NCBI GenBank assembly: GCA_028023455.1
Contig: JAQFVV010000013.1
Coordinates: 4,774,001 to 4,838,000 of the forward strand
Reading direction: 5' to 3'
Origin: Epiperipatus broadwayi
Lineage: Eukaryota > Onychophora > Udeonychophora > Euonychophora > Peripatidae
Length of the DNA stretch: 64,000 nucleotides
Position 1 is the first letter of the stretch, and every line of letters starts with the position of its first letter. Below the pieces are notes generated by a model that made no database searches, was not told where the DNA came from, and saw nothing but the letters and a program-made list of their open reading frames with translations. Positions 23,501-38,500 of this stretch are shown one piece after another. The translations under genes were made by a program, and so were the position numbers.

Positions 23501-26500
23501 ATTAAATAAGGAAGAAGAGTGCCGGGGTGATATGGAGAAGAGAAGCTAGAGATCAGAGAAGATGGGTTGAACATGGAGAGACCTTCATTCTGCAGTGGAT
23601 TGATGATGGTTGAAAATGATGATCAATCTGAAAAAATTGATATTAAATATTATCAATATATATAAAAGTTATTTAATTTAAAAATTCAATAAACATCACA
23701 TGACCTCCATCTCTTATGCTTGTGTATAACTGTTGTTAAAACAGGCAAAACTCACTATACGTATTGCCACACACAGCAAGCTAGAGTAATCAATGGATGC
23801 CAGAAGGCTTGCACATAAGGCCACAAGCCAGAAACTAGTCTGGGCATATTGGATGAGTAGGCACTAGATGGGGATTTTATGCACAAGCCTTCTGGCATCA
23901 ATTGATTACTCTAGCTTGCTGTGTGTGGCAATACGTATAGTGAATTTTGCCTGTTTTAATTTAAAAATTCAAAAATGTTATTAAATTTTTAAAAATATAA
24001 ACGATACAATAAAATTTTTTAAAATATAAACAATTTAGTTTATGCGTTTTTATATCCAACATTCTTTAAAGTAACTAAAAATTTAATGGCTATTTTTAAA
24101 ACTTATAATTAATTAAAAATAAACAAACGAAAAAAAAGCTTAAATTTACTTTTTTCTTGTTTTATTGATTTTTTTTTTCTTTTTTGAAATTTTTGTTATA
24201 TTAAAATTTTATAATATATTTGATTTTTAGATTAAGCAATAAATGTTTTTTTTTAAAGAAAGTTGTGACTTGAACTTTATTTTAAATTATATGAACACAA
24301 TCAAAGTTGATAGGAAAATATAGCAACCAAGATTTTTGAATCTCCATTTTTAATATATATTTGTCTCTGGGTTATATAAGTATATGCATTTTTTTTTAGA
24401 CATGGATAGTTTGAAAAAGGATATTCAATCAAGATTATGGTTTACTTATCGGAAAAATTTTTCTCCAATAGGTGTGTATTTTTTTTTAATTTTATTTTTA
24501 AACATTTGTAAAAAAATATTTTCTTTGTTTTTAATTTTTTTAAATTTTTTTTCTGAAGGTGGTACAGGGCCTACCTCTGATGGTGGTTGGGGCTGCATGC
24601 TCCGCTGTGGACAGATGATGCTTGCACAAGCACTAATATGCAGACATTTAGGACGAGGTAAAGCATTTTCTACATTAAATTTTAGTGTGAGAAGTTGGGG
24701 AGGAAGTACTGAAAATGAAAAATATTTGAATCAGCATATGGCAGACATTAATTTAAAACTAAATTTTCCTAAATGTTATATTAAAATTGTTGAAAGCTGA
24801 AAACAGAAAAAGAAAATAATTTTACTAAACTTATGAAATTACAACAGTTATATATTTCTCACAATCTTAAATATCACTTTACAAGTCAAAAGATGGTATA
24901 TTTTATCACAGTGAAATAACTCCTGCAGTTAAGTTAGTTATATAGAGAGTTACTATTTTACTTAATTTGTTTATAAAAATAAGATAGTCTATTTGTATAA
25001 TTTAAAGATATTAGAAAAATTTTTTTTAAGGATACTTTTTAAATTGTAAAATTATGATGGTATAATCATAAGATCATTCAATATGTTTTTCAAATTGCTG
25101 AATGTGGGACTATTCTACTATTATAAAATCACATGTTTGTTGGGTTGAGTATTAAAAACAATGTATAATATAAGACTTTTTAAAAGACTGTTTTATGAAA
25201 TTGAGTATCATTTAAATGGGGAGCCAGATCCTGTTTATATTATAAAGTTTATCTCAAAGACAATCTAAAAAACTACAATATTGATTATTTTCATTGGGAA
25301 GATGTGACAGAGAATAGAATATATTGGAGAACTGCAATTAGACAGTGCATTGGAGTATTTCAGAAAGAAATGTTTTTTGCAGAAGTAGTTAAAAGATAGC
25401 ATTGCAAAGTATAAAATAAACAGATTGATGGATCAATGTGTTTCATATGTAAATGTATTTGTGTTTTACAAATTGTTTTGTATTGTCATCAGTAAAACTC
25501 ATTTCTGTTATAATAGTGGTAGTATTCCCCCCCCCCCTTGGTATTAGAATGGCCATTCTCATTTGCTAGTGGCTTTTGCTGATGTTATACCATCATTAAA
25601 TACTGATACTGAGTCTTAGAATGCCAGGCTAATATTAAAATAATATCTGATCCTGTTATATGGAAATGGTTAATGAATTTATATTATATTTAAATAACCA
25701 CAATATTGATCAACATATAAAGATTTCCTTGGAAAAATTATAATAAGTACCCTGTGTATCTGTGATTTCCTATTAATTTAAAAAGATTAAATTATTAAAA
25801 ATTAATAAAAAGAAATTAATTTTCTACATTTTAATTTTTTAATTTACTCGTATGTACATTTGAAATCAAAAGAAGAATTAAAGAATCTTTATTATTGAAA
25901 ATTTATTATTCTGAAGCAATTTATTTATTTAAGAGTTCTTTTAATATTAAGGGTGGATGGGAAGTGAATGGATTTGTGGGTAATGTTTAATATTATATAT
26001 ATTGTGTAGTTTTTGTAGTTCTTTACACTTGAGAAGTCTGCTTGTAGCAGTGAAACCTTTGGTTGTGTTTTAATATTATTTTTATGCTGGTCTGGTTGAA
26101 TTGTGGATTTGGGGTAGTTTTGATTGTATGTACATATATGTTTGCATTAGCTGAATATTTTTATGCACACATTTAATTCATTGTTCCATAGAATTTATTT
26201 TTATATTACTGAAAAGACTAAAAACATATTTTGCATTTGTAATAAAAGAATACTTACTGAATGCATTGACATACTATTGAATCTATTATATATTTAACTA
26301 TTGATTACAGTAATGAAGTAAATTTTTTCTGAAAAACTAAAAAAAGCAAAATGCAAACTATACTTTTTCTATAAGTTTTTGAATTGTAGAATAATATATA
26401 ATTTATAATAATATATATATATATTCATATTTTTTTAAACTAATTTTTTTCCTATTTATTATGAAAATTTCTATGGTTCTTTTTTGCTGTGGGGTTTTTG

Positions 26501-29500
26501 CATAAATGTGTAAATGAATCAAGTTTCTAGATTTATATCTAAAAATATATAGATATAAATTGAATTACAACTATATTTAAATTTTAAATGTATAAATATA
26601 TATAAAAATATATAGATCCATTAAAAAATAAATATAAAATATTTTAGGCTAACAAAAAAAAAAAAAAAATTTATAATATTAAACACAGATTATGTATCTA
26701 TTTCTGTGTCAGTTGTTTTATTTAGTGAAACAAATGTTTAATGCATAAATAAAAATAAATGATAATATATTATGAATAAATAATCAGGATACGATTTATA
26801 ATTATGATATATAATGTATTGTAATCCAATAAAGGTATTTTTCCTAGTTATATATGTATTGCCACTCAATTCAAGCCAGAGTAATCAATGGATGCTAGAA
26901 GGCTTGTGCATAAAATCCCCATCTAGTGCCTACTCATCCAATATCCCCAGACTAGTTTCTGACTTGTGGCTTTCATCAGTGAGGAGTCTTGGATCTGAGA
27001 GCACTACACCTAGATCTTAGGATCTAATGCAACCCTCCAGCAGGCACCTTTTATCTCTACTTAACTACAAAATCATGAGTCTTAAATTGAAAACACTATA
27101 ATATTTTCAATTCAAGCTCATTAGCTTATATAGTCATATAGATCTGAATTCAGTTTCAGTACCTATACATTTTGGTTTCGTTGGTTCTTTAATAACCATA
27201 GCCACCACTATCCTATTAGGCAGGATTGATTTTAAGTCAATAAACATCACATGATCACTATAACTTTAGACTTTTAGCTTGAATAATATAAATAGAATAA
27301 AATGTAATTGATAGATATATAAGTGCATTAGTTTCAGTTTTGAATTTGTATTTCTCATTAATGAAAACAAAACTAGAAACTTGTCTGGGGATATGGGTAT
27401 TACAGCACTATATTACCTATTGCCTAATGATTTTTTTTAAGTTTATAGTAAATGGTATCTAGAATAGAAAAGTGTTCTTGTAGTATAGAGAAATTTATCA
27501 AGAATATGAACACAGACCAGAAATTGATCAGACGTATCCCATGATGCAATAACATTACACTTTCACCAACAGGTATCATATGATGGAAATTGGCTGTGCA
27601 CCAGAGATGTCTGTTAAGGGAAATAGCGGACTACTTAATTGCCAAAAGAAGAATGACATCTTTAGTGTTAAGGGAGATAGAGGACCATTTAATAGCCATA
27701 AGAAGAATGAAACTTAAGGTTTAAAAAAATATTGAATGTTCATGAGATTAGTGAATTTCAGTGTTATTTATGGATCATCCCAAGTACTTTTTAGCTTGTA
27801 AAATTGATCTGCCACATTAGGATCTTTTATAATTAAAGCCAGTAAGCTTTTAAACTCATTAGTGATTGATTCAACCTTTAAATATTATTTTACAGCTGGT
27901 CTTAAGGCTCATTATAGCAGATATAATTTACTCATGATTTTCAAAATTCTTTGAACCAGGATCAAATACAATATCACTATCTTCCAAAATAATACATCAC
28001 ATGTAGCATGCAAACCTAGAAAATTATTTTATATTCAAAGTGAGGATATAGAAGAAAAAAGAATGCTAATTTTTTTCTTAGTGTAGAAAAATCTGAATAT
28101 ATCAATTGTAGTTATAAAATGAGTATTTACAAAACCTATCAGATTATAGTAAATAAAAACCTAAAAATGGATCCAATATTAGATTCAAGCAGCACTGCAT
28201 AATTATTTCCATTGTTCAAAATTGGGTTAGCAATCAGCTTTTTATAAGATATCAATAGATTTAAAATCAGCTTTCAGATTGACAATATACATAAGCCTGT
28301 TTTAATTCACCCGCCTGCTATTTGGAATTACCTCTCCCCTAAACATTGTAAGTAAAAATGGATTCTTGCTTACATGATATCAAGAGAGTAATCCCATACT
28401 CTGACATCCTAATAACATAAAATTTAGAAATATGATTAAAATGTTGCATCATTGAGCTTTCAAGAAATGCATATGATCAATCCAAGAAATCGACTTTCTA
28501 AAACATGTAATTTTTAAAAAGGGCAATTGACTATTTCTAGAGAAAGTTCTGGTATTAATAGAAGCTCTATTTAATATAAAACAACTACAAGCAGTTTTAG
28601 TTTTTAAAATATTTTTTAGAGATTAAGGCACATATAACCTGATTCTCTCTGACATATGCAAGAATCAAAAGGAAGAATTGAAGAGTTTAACAGAAAAAAA
28701 TATTCACCTTAACCAAATAATTTTTTTTTTAACTATTGATGTATTATGTTAATGATAAGAAATTACTTACAGGTCACATCAATTTCTAATGATTATTTCG
28801 TATACTTATTTTTATGGTATAGATACTGTTTTTAATGATTTAATGCATGGTGCATAAAGTCAACTGTATATGTCTCATGAAGTCACCTGTAATCTGTAGC
28901 AAATAATTGTCATTTGAATCAAGCAAGAGTTGCGGTATCAAATTTTAAGCTAACCTAGTAAGGATTCAAATAATATTCCAATTTCATTGAGATATTGTTT
29001 ATGTTGTCATTGAATGTAGACATTGAATCAAGAAATGCGATCACTATTAATAGAAGATACAGTTACTACTGAAGTACTATATATTACAGCTTCAATTAAC
29101 AAAATCTTGCCTGTGACTATTTGAACCATAAATAGGTTCAATAAAAAGGATTTTTCTTGTTGCAATGGGTTATGTATTGTGACCTTTTATTTAGGTCCCT
29201 GTATTAAATAATCCAAAATTTTAAATCATAAAAATATATATTGGCATTAAAATCTTAATAAGTGGCTTTAAATAAAGACTGTTCTGGATGCACTAGGAAA
29301 TCTGCTTGAGTGGAGAAGAGATTTCAAACCCAGTGTAGGTTTGACTAGGGGTAAAATAATAATTTGAAAGTATTATTATTAATTGGGAGATAAATATATT
29401 GCTATTTTATTATTGCTGAATAGCAATTGAAAATAAATAAATAATAAATTAATTAAATTTATAAATCTTGTAAAATGAATGGTGGTAGTCAATTCTTTAA

Positions 29501-32500
29501 GCATATTTTTTTTAGTGAATTAGAAACAGTCTTAGATATTATGGGTAGTTATTAAAAATGAAGGTCAATGGAGTAATATTAATGATATTCACACTTAAGT
29601 GTTATTGGTCCATTTGTTACCAATCATGCAATGTAATACAAGGTATAAATTACATAACAGAGTTGTAGAGGGGGGTGATTAAGAAAAAGAAAATCGGAAT
29701 CAAAGAATTTCAACTCTAAACTTATAAAATAAGGAAGAAAAAGCTGAAAAAATCGAAAAAATTGGAATCTACTTGAAGGGAATTCTAAGATATTGTTTAT
29801 TTAAAAAATATGGAATAGAAAATCTTCAACTTTGTACTACATTCAACACTGTTTTTCCATCGATTTGATAATTCCTAAGATTCATACTGGGAAGGAGAAA
29901 TGGGAACCATGTGGATAATAATTTACTTCAACAAATATTACTTCGAACCAAGAGCAATTCCAGAGAATGTAAGCTTTTGCTTTTATTTTGTTTATAATTT
30001 TAAATTGTCAGATTTAAAAATGATGCATAGATTTCTATTTAAAAGAAGACGACAAAAATGTTTTTTTTTTTCCGCACGCTCTTATTATCAAGCAAAAGAA
30101 TAATTTGCTTATAAATTACAATTTCAATAAAATAATTCGAAATAATTTTGAAGAAAAATGTCAGGAGATAGAGTAAACAAACCAAACAAATCATTTTTGA
30201 ATCATATGACTTTTAATAAAGTTAAAAGAAGATTGCGTGATTCTATTCTCTATTCTTCTTAAGAAAGAAAACTCATCTGCCAGGTTGCTTTAGCGCCAAC
30301 TTGCTTAATTATAGAAAATGGAAAGTTACAGATTAATTAAAAATTCCAAGAATATTGTATTTATAATTGAATAAATTCTTCTTAGTATTGCTAAACGCAT
30401 AGTATTGTGCTGATAAAAATGAAATAAAATAAATATTTACTTTTAAATTTTTATTGTGCAACATGCGTCTTAATAATATTTTTAAAAAATGTTTTAAAAA
30501 TGCCCAGATTATTTAAAGTTGTTATAGACATTACCGCGGAGGGAAGAACAAAATCAATAAATAATTTTAAAAAGTTGAACGTATTAATTCTAATGAAACT
30601 CTAAAGTCATTTTTTTAAGGAAAATTATCTGGATTAAAATGTGGATAAACTGATTTTGATTATTCTACACTTGAAAGTCTTTAAATATTATCTCACTATG
30701 CTAGCATCGTAATCAAAATATATATATATGTGTTACTTAGGAATATTTACTCATCATAATATCAATTTTCTTATCATTTTAGCTCACAAGGATGAAATAA
30801 ACTTTGACTAATAGGATAAAATCTAATGGGAGAAAATGCTCGTTTATTATTTTTATTATTATTGCTGTGTTTAGTGTTATAATATTTATGTCATGTGTCA
30901 TTTGGTGATTTTTTTTTTATTATATATTTATTGTAATATAAGATATGTTTAGTAAAAGGATGTAGAGATGTATAAAGATATATACATTCATTACACCTAC
31001 ATTTTTGCTATTTTCCCAAATAAGAAAGAGGGAGATATTTAGCTCTTGCACATTTAAAATAGACTTTAATGTTTTATTAAAGGTGAACAAACAGACTAAA
31101 TTTTGTCAAAGATATACTATAATGACCCTATTGTTTTTCTTATATAAAAAAAATTGATTAAGCCTTTTTCATTTCTTAATGTTGCCTATGAAGTGAGCAT
31201 GTCCACGTTGAATATAAATGTAGGTTGATCTTCATTGTTTACGTGTGTGGTGCTTGCTATAACAAAAGTATAATTGTTATTTTAAAATAATTAATGATCA
31301 TTTGACATATATTTGGTGGTTTGTCTATTAATACATTAATAGTTTCTGCATTGTGAAATGGAATATTTATGTTTCCACTTTTATTGTTAGTGTTATTTTA
31401 TCTTGCTATGGTATTGATAAGGATTTGTGACAGCTTTCAGCTGATAAGTAGGTACCACATATAATGGCATCAAATAGAATAATATTAATATTGAGCATGG
31501 ACTTATGGAGAATCACCCATTGCTGATTACATGAGAGGATGATATGGTAGAGGCTGAGTAATAATTAGTGCTTGGTTAGCATAATTAATCCCAAGAGAGG
31601 ATATCCATGGTCTGAATTCTATTTTCCTGTGATGAGGTCAAACTTACACTTGTATACCTATGGAAAGGTATTAGAATTAGCCATATTATTATACAACTAT
31701 CATGTTTTGTAGAGCTCCCTTTATTGTTTGATTCCTCATGAGGTTATAGAGTTAGTTTTCCACTGTGTATGGTGAAGTTTAGTATTTCAAAATCAAATAG
31801 CAAGGATGAGATAAAGTTAGATTAAGGGACACTGGTCTATCTATAGTGTTTGCCTAATTGGAATAGTGTCTTTATGATGTTGTATAATCTTCATCAGTTT
31901 ATAGACAAGCCAACCAAAACTTACTAGTGATTGTAGAACTTCTAGATGAAAGAGCAAGAAATGCACATGGACAATGTTGATTCATTTTCATTAAGCAGTG
32001 ATTCACCCTTGGATCAGTAAAATAGGTTAACTATTAAAATGATTATGTTGTGGACATAGGCAATGTTTTAGTGTCATGTGTGCATTTGACTTCTGATGTC
32101 TGTTCAAACTTTCATACACTAAATCTATTCATCTTAAATTATAATAAGTTATTAATTGTGCTGCATATGATAATTGCCCTTATCATATTCTGATAAATCA
32201 AATAGTTATAGTAGAATACACTACTTTATAATTTTGAGTTTAGATTGTAAAATTGGCCCAGATCCCAAAGACTAAAACAAACTTTTGTTCATAATTCTTG
32301 GTAATAGTGATACTATGAATGTCACTGTATTAGTTTGTCTTATTTACTATGTTTGTAAATAATGGGGGATACACATTATTTTTTATCCCTGAGTTTATAT
32401 AATGTATTGGTTTTATTTCAGACAATGTGTCTGAAATAAATTTGTAAATATTGTAAATAAATCTTGTTGTGTTTAAAAATTTATTTAGTTGCCTGTAGTC

Positions 32501-35500
32501 TTATTGCTTATCACCATACACACTATTATTGTTATTGCTATCGACATATCAGAGGATTATATATTGAAATCATCATCGACCAATATAGTACAGTTAACTA
32601 TATGTTGGTATATCATAATAATTTTGTTAAGCCCTATAATTTATGAGTACATCTAAGGCATCATCACTTAACAATCAAAATATTATTAACTTAGAGTATA
32701 TATTATTTTAGGTAGTATACTAAAAGATAAACACTTAATATTGGTTTAATCGCTTTGGTTGAACCCGCAGAGCTATCATTCACTGATCTTGATCACATTG
32801 TTTATAATTATTTGAGAAAAGAAAGTTGGTAAGTTATTGTGTTTAGTTATTAAAAAGTTCTTCCTATCTCTTGAATTTTAAAGTTTATAATAGTTATTGA
32901 GTTTATAAAGTTTCTGTGGAACTGCTAAATATAGTTGTTAATTTGAGTTTATATTAAGAGCTGTTTTGTGCATTATATTTGGGTAGTGGAAAAATCCCTC
33001 TCACTGATCCAAGTATATTTGGTATAACAATCTTTGAGTTGTTTGTACCCTGAGAAGAATTAGTTGTTAAGTTTCAAGGTAGAATTTGAATTTGTAGTAA
33101 ATTTTATAGCTAGTTATTTATTATAGATGGATTTGAATTATATATTACTTTCACTGTTTTATGAAAGTCAACCAAAATTTATGGTGTAAATTACTTCTTT
33201 TGTCATAAAATGTATAGCTTGTTTTGACTTTATGATAAATATTCTGCTTTTGTTAAGCTTGGAATCCCTATTTTTATTTAGCTTATCTTCTTACCATTTA
33301 ATAAAAAATTAGTTTATAGTTTAAGATTTCAGCCCCCCTCATCAACATTGTTCTTCAATTTCATCTTGATCATTCTTTTCTTTATTCATTCTCATTTGAC
33401 ATTAATTCATTATCATAATTGATTAATCATTATTAACTTGTATTCTTTTATCATCTTAACTATTCATTAACTCTTATTCTATCATCATCTTAATCATTCA
33501 TTATTCTCATACATCTTCGTTCTTTTCTCTTCATTCTTAGATTCATTTCATTTTACTATTTAATTATTAGTTATTTATTGGTTTGATGAATATTAAATTT
33601 ATATCATCATATTTTGTTTGTTTGTTTGTAGATGGATTTTTAAAGCTCGTTTGACCAGAAGTTATTATCTTTATTAATCACCTTGTGATCTTCTTTAGAT
33701 CTATAGTTTCATGCTAGCTTTGTTCAATAAAGGAATCATCTCGTTAGTTTAACATTTTTTTTTATGTACTTATATTCTTGATTATTCGGGTGGTGAAGGT
33801 TACAAAGGGTGGATTTGGTGCCATGAAATGTGCAGCCAGATTTGTATATGATTCCAGCGTTCAAAGAGAAGGACACAAAGGCGGATTATAACCTCAAACG
33901 TGAGTCTAGATTAATTGTTGATCAAAGAGAAGGTCACACTATAGAGAAGTTGTTTGCACCAATCTTAAAAAAGGATTAAGAAATCTTTGCATGCCATAGG
34001 TTATCTGAACTCACTATTACAGATGGTATTAGATTTACATCCATATATTTCATAGAATTCCTCTCAAATTAGGAAATATTCCATCTTTACTACTATAAGT
34101 TATTCCATCTTTATTACCCTAAGTTGAATGACTTGATCAAACAAATTCAGCATTATAGGATTTTGGACATATGTCAATTCATCTTTTATATATTTTAGTG
34201 AGGTTAATTACATGGTTTTTTTTTTTGTAAAGGGTTTATATAAAACAATAATTCTAACTTTTTTGAATTACAGAGACAACACTCTCCATACAGTAGCACC
34301 ACTCAGTGCAAGCCAGAATAATCAGTGGATGCAACTAATTATATAGTATTGACTTTTAAGTATTTAATTTTAATTAAAAAATTATATTTTAGTAAATGTT
34401 TTCAGTTTAATAGGAAATTTCATCTGCATAGTTTTATTGTAAAATAAATTATAATAAAAATGCTAATAAAATTTATAATTGATTTTTTAGATTGGATTTG
34501 GCAGCAGGGTCACGGTAATGAAGATTACTTTCGGATATTAAGAATGTTTCAAGATCGGAAAGACAGTGACTACTCTATACACCAAATAGGTGAGGCTTAG
34601 AAGACACTAAGATAACTTTTGCTTGTATGAGCAAAAATTAATTAGTTAATCCAGATTAAAATAAGTACCTTTTTTAATACATTGATTAAAAAAAAAGTTT
34701 ACAATTTATAATAAATAGCATCTGAACATCATCAAGCAATCAAAATTGTTAAATATAAAGGCAAATTTCGTAAAATTAGTATGAAGTGAAAAATAGGAAT
34801 ATTGCTGATTATAATTTAAAGCTATTAATTTATAAAACTGCATTTTAATTGACTTTTAATCTACATTGTATAATTTAGAATGTTTTGTGAATCACTTATG
34901 ATAGAATCTTTAAATATTAAAACATTTTCTTTTTTTTGTTATTGTTATTTTTATGTTTTTAGGTTATCCACAAATAGCTTGCTTTATAATATAAAAATCT
35001 TTTTTAGCGTTAAGGAAAAAAAGGAAAACGTTAATTTGATTAATAAAGGAATTGTTTTGTGCTCAACCTTCCATCTTTAAATATCACAAGATATTTTTTT
35101 AATTAAAAATCAAAATGGTTAAGGACTGGTTAGCAATATTAAAATCTATATATTTAAAATAAAATCCACATTTTTTCATATATTTTAAGTACTAACAGAT
35201 TGATTTTGACACTTTATTTTTCAGATGTGGCACAATTTTTAGAGAAAGTTTCAGATTATTTAACTTTTTTGCTTTAGCTGATAATGTCATTCAAGAAATA
35301 TTGTCAGTATGAAATCAGAAAAACCTAATGTGTATTACAAATGAGCCATATTTATTCATTCTAAAAGAACATTAAAAAGAATTCAAATTTCAATTAAGCT
35401 AATAAAAAAAATTATTCATTGAGAATAAAAAATTACTTTAGGAATAGATCACAAGAGTAGAATAATCAGTCTTAATTGTTTGTGTAGAAAATTATGCCTA

Positions 35501-38500
35501 AGATGATCCATTTAGATATATAAATAAAATAAAAAAATTAAAAAGTTTTTTAAATTAAAAATTGCAATTTTCAAATTGTTGATTTTTTAATTTCAATTTC
35601 TATATCATCGTTGTCAACCATTATCTTTACATACATAAAATAAAATACTATTATCTTCCATGTCAAAGGGTAAAAACTGGCTTGTTTCACAAATAAGATC
35701 TTTTTTTTAATTTTTTATTTCAACAACAACAAAAAAAAGAACTATATTTATTTACTTTTAAAAAAAAAGTTAAATTTAAATTATTTCAAGAATAGATTGC
35801 AAAAGAGCTTGTGAAGTTTAAGAATAATTGATCTTGGTTGTTCACTTGAAAAATTTTGGTCAAAAATGAGCCATTTATACATTTGCATTAATAAAGTTTG
35901 AAAGAATTATGTTTTCTTTATTAAAAATTGCATTATTAAAAGCATTGATTTTTTTAAAAATTCATTATTCACCTAACTCTCTATATATAAAGTAAAATAT
36001 TATGTTCTATGTAAACAGGAAAAAAACCTAGTTTTTTGCAATTTGAGCCTTTTTTTTAATTTTAATTTCAACAAAAAATACTAATGCCAAATGGAAAGTG
36101 AGCTATATTTATTTATTTCTAAAAAAATAAGATGGGAAAAAAAAAATTCGAATTATCTTGAGAATAATAAATTAATAATAAAAACTAGTGAAGTTTGAAA
36201 ATAATTGATTTTGGTTGTTCATATTGAAAATTTAACCAAAAGATTAGTTATTTGTGCCATTATATTAGTAATATTTAAATAATAGAGTTCTTTATTAAAA
36301 ATCGCAACTTTCAGAGTAATTATTTTTAATTATGATCTTTATATATCAGAGTATTAATTTTTAATTACAATCTCTACATATATAAAATAAGATGTTAGTT
36401 GATTATCTTGTAACTCTGGAACTAAAAGATATATTTTAACTTTTTTTATCATGTAGAGTACTATTCTCAAAGAAGATTTTGGGATATTGATCTTTCTAAT
36501 TTTATGTATGGAGATACTTCTACAGTCAAAATATGGTATTTGAAAGAAGTAGTGTATAAAAAATTTGAATAATGCTAATATTTTTAATGCATTGTTGATT
36601 GAACTTAATCTGATAGTTATATCACTGTCAGGTAAAAATATTAAAACTTTGGTCTTCTTTTTCCAGATAATTTGGATAGATTTACATTGATTAATAATAT
36701 TTGAGAGATAAAATGTATGATAAATTTATTTTAATATTTATTTTAAACAGAGATAAATTGTGATTAAGTATTGAACAATTCACTGCATATAACAACATTC
36801 TTAAATGCCTGGACACAGAAATAAACATTTTGTATTAATAAAATATCTTTTAATTTTTAACTCATTATATAGCACAATTTTTAAAGGTTTTATGCTATGT
36901 AATTTACTTGATTTATCAATGGGGCATACCTAGATTCAAAATGCATATTTAAAGTGAACAACGTATAGAAAATTTAGATTATTTTGATGTATTATAACAT
37001 ATCTTTATGCACAAACAAAATTTGATTCACAATGCCAAATTGTTCATGTGACAACATGTGTACATCGAATAGTTCTATCTATTTTGAAGAAAAAATAATT
37101 CATAGAAATCTTAATAGTAGTATTTAAATTACCATAGTTTTTGATTTAATAAACAGCAACAACAAAAAGTCAAATCAAATTTAAAATATCTTTTATGCAT
37201 GTTAAACTTTTATCAGTATAGTATATTAAGTTAACAGCATTACACAGTTGAGTCATAACAAAAATTACAATAATTTTTTACATAAACTATGAAGTTGAAA
37301 TTATATTACATAAAGCAAAAAAAAGCTGTTAACCAAGCTTTTGGTGAGCCAATGTAATATTATTGAAACATGTTTGAAATATTTTTGGTTTTTTGATTGG
37401 ATGCTGTTTCTTGATTATCTGAAGTCATTTAATTAACTTTAAAAATGGATTCCATCATTAGCTTGACTTTAGCATCTAACCTGAACAGTGTGGTTAAATT
37501 TGTGCAGTGGTAGACTGGCAGCTTTGACATCTAGAGGTTTATAGCTTACAACTTTGATCTGTCATTTCTAGTGCTTGAATGCCATGTGATTTTCAAATAG
37601 CAAAGCATTTGATTTCTTATTTATTAGCACCTGACATTTTTAAAGATATGCATATTTGGATTTTTTACAATTTTTTTGGTTATTTGACATTCTCTTTTCC
37701 AGAATTTCTTTATATAATGGTATCCATTTGTATCTGCATATTTTAATACTTGTTTCATCTTGATTATCCTTTTTTCTTTTATATTTGATGACAATGCAAT
37801 ATCTTCTTTCACATTGGGGATTTTTCATCTGCTTTATATGTCTAAATTATTTTAATAATAAATTTTCATTTTTTTGCCATATTTCTCTCTGATTCCTTTG
37901 CAATTGTAATATTCCATCGCCAGCACTCCTTTCTATTAAATTCATTTCCACAGCTCCCAATCTTAGATGATTTCCATTTTTTCCATTTTATATGAAACAC
38001 ATTATATTATAGTTTTTACATATATATATCATTTATAAGCAAAAATAAAGCGGTCAATAAATAAAATTTTAATAAACAAGTGATTTGCTTTATTAAATAT
38101 AAAAAAGGAGACAAAAAGTAAAGCTGATGAAAATAGTTCCCTTGAAATTGCTCCGATGAGCCTTGCATTGTACACTTCACAATTTAGAATTTAACATCTT
38201 ATATTTTAATTAAATAATGAGCTAATAGAAAGTGCTTAAATGCTCTTATTCATAAATTCATAAGATATAATTCAATAATATGTGAATTATATAATTGATT
38301 ACATCTAGTAAATGTTCATTGTAAACTAATTTCATTACTATCAATAGCTATGTGACAGAAGGCAAACTCCCCAGATCAGTCTGATCAGTTATCCAAATCT
38401 CACTAGTTTTCCAATATTCATAGTCTTTTTATTTTTCCTGTTCTCTCTTTTTCTCTAACTAGATATTCTTTCAATATATTTTAAATAATTTCTTTGATTT

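Larger units (their letters stand above)
20503..24399. other. ATG4 intron
   Basis: About 3.9 kb. It holds a possible SINE remnant (21215-21335), a foldback element (21845-22285), two RTE pieces in opposite orientations (22309-22873 minus, 23345-23637 plus) and an inverted-repeat block (23688-23962). The rest is AT-rich. Confidence 0.85.
24658..34490. other. ATG4 intron
   Basis: About 9.8 kb. It holds a C run (25529-25538), inverted-repeat block 5 (26850-27262) with a detached 3' half (27371-27396), a 54-bp tandem duplication (27612-27714), a pyrimidine-rich stretch (33330-33600), a possible retroelement leader (33790-33990) and a fragment of the inverted-repeat family (34272-34330). From 27715 to 33300 I see no identifiable element, only hints of worn tRNA-type B boxes (for example near 31600). 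Confidence 0.7.

Noticed and set aside
24384-24800. One continuous protein of 138 residues
   Set aside because: It is two ATG4 exons plus read-through of the 87-bp intron and of the following intron; the family alignment and splice sites give the real limits.
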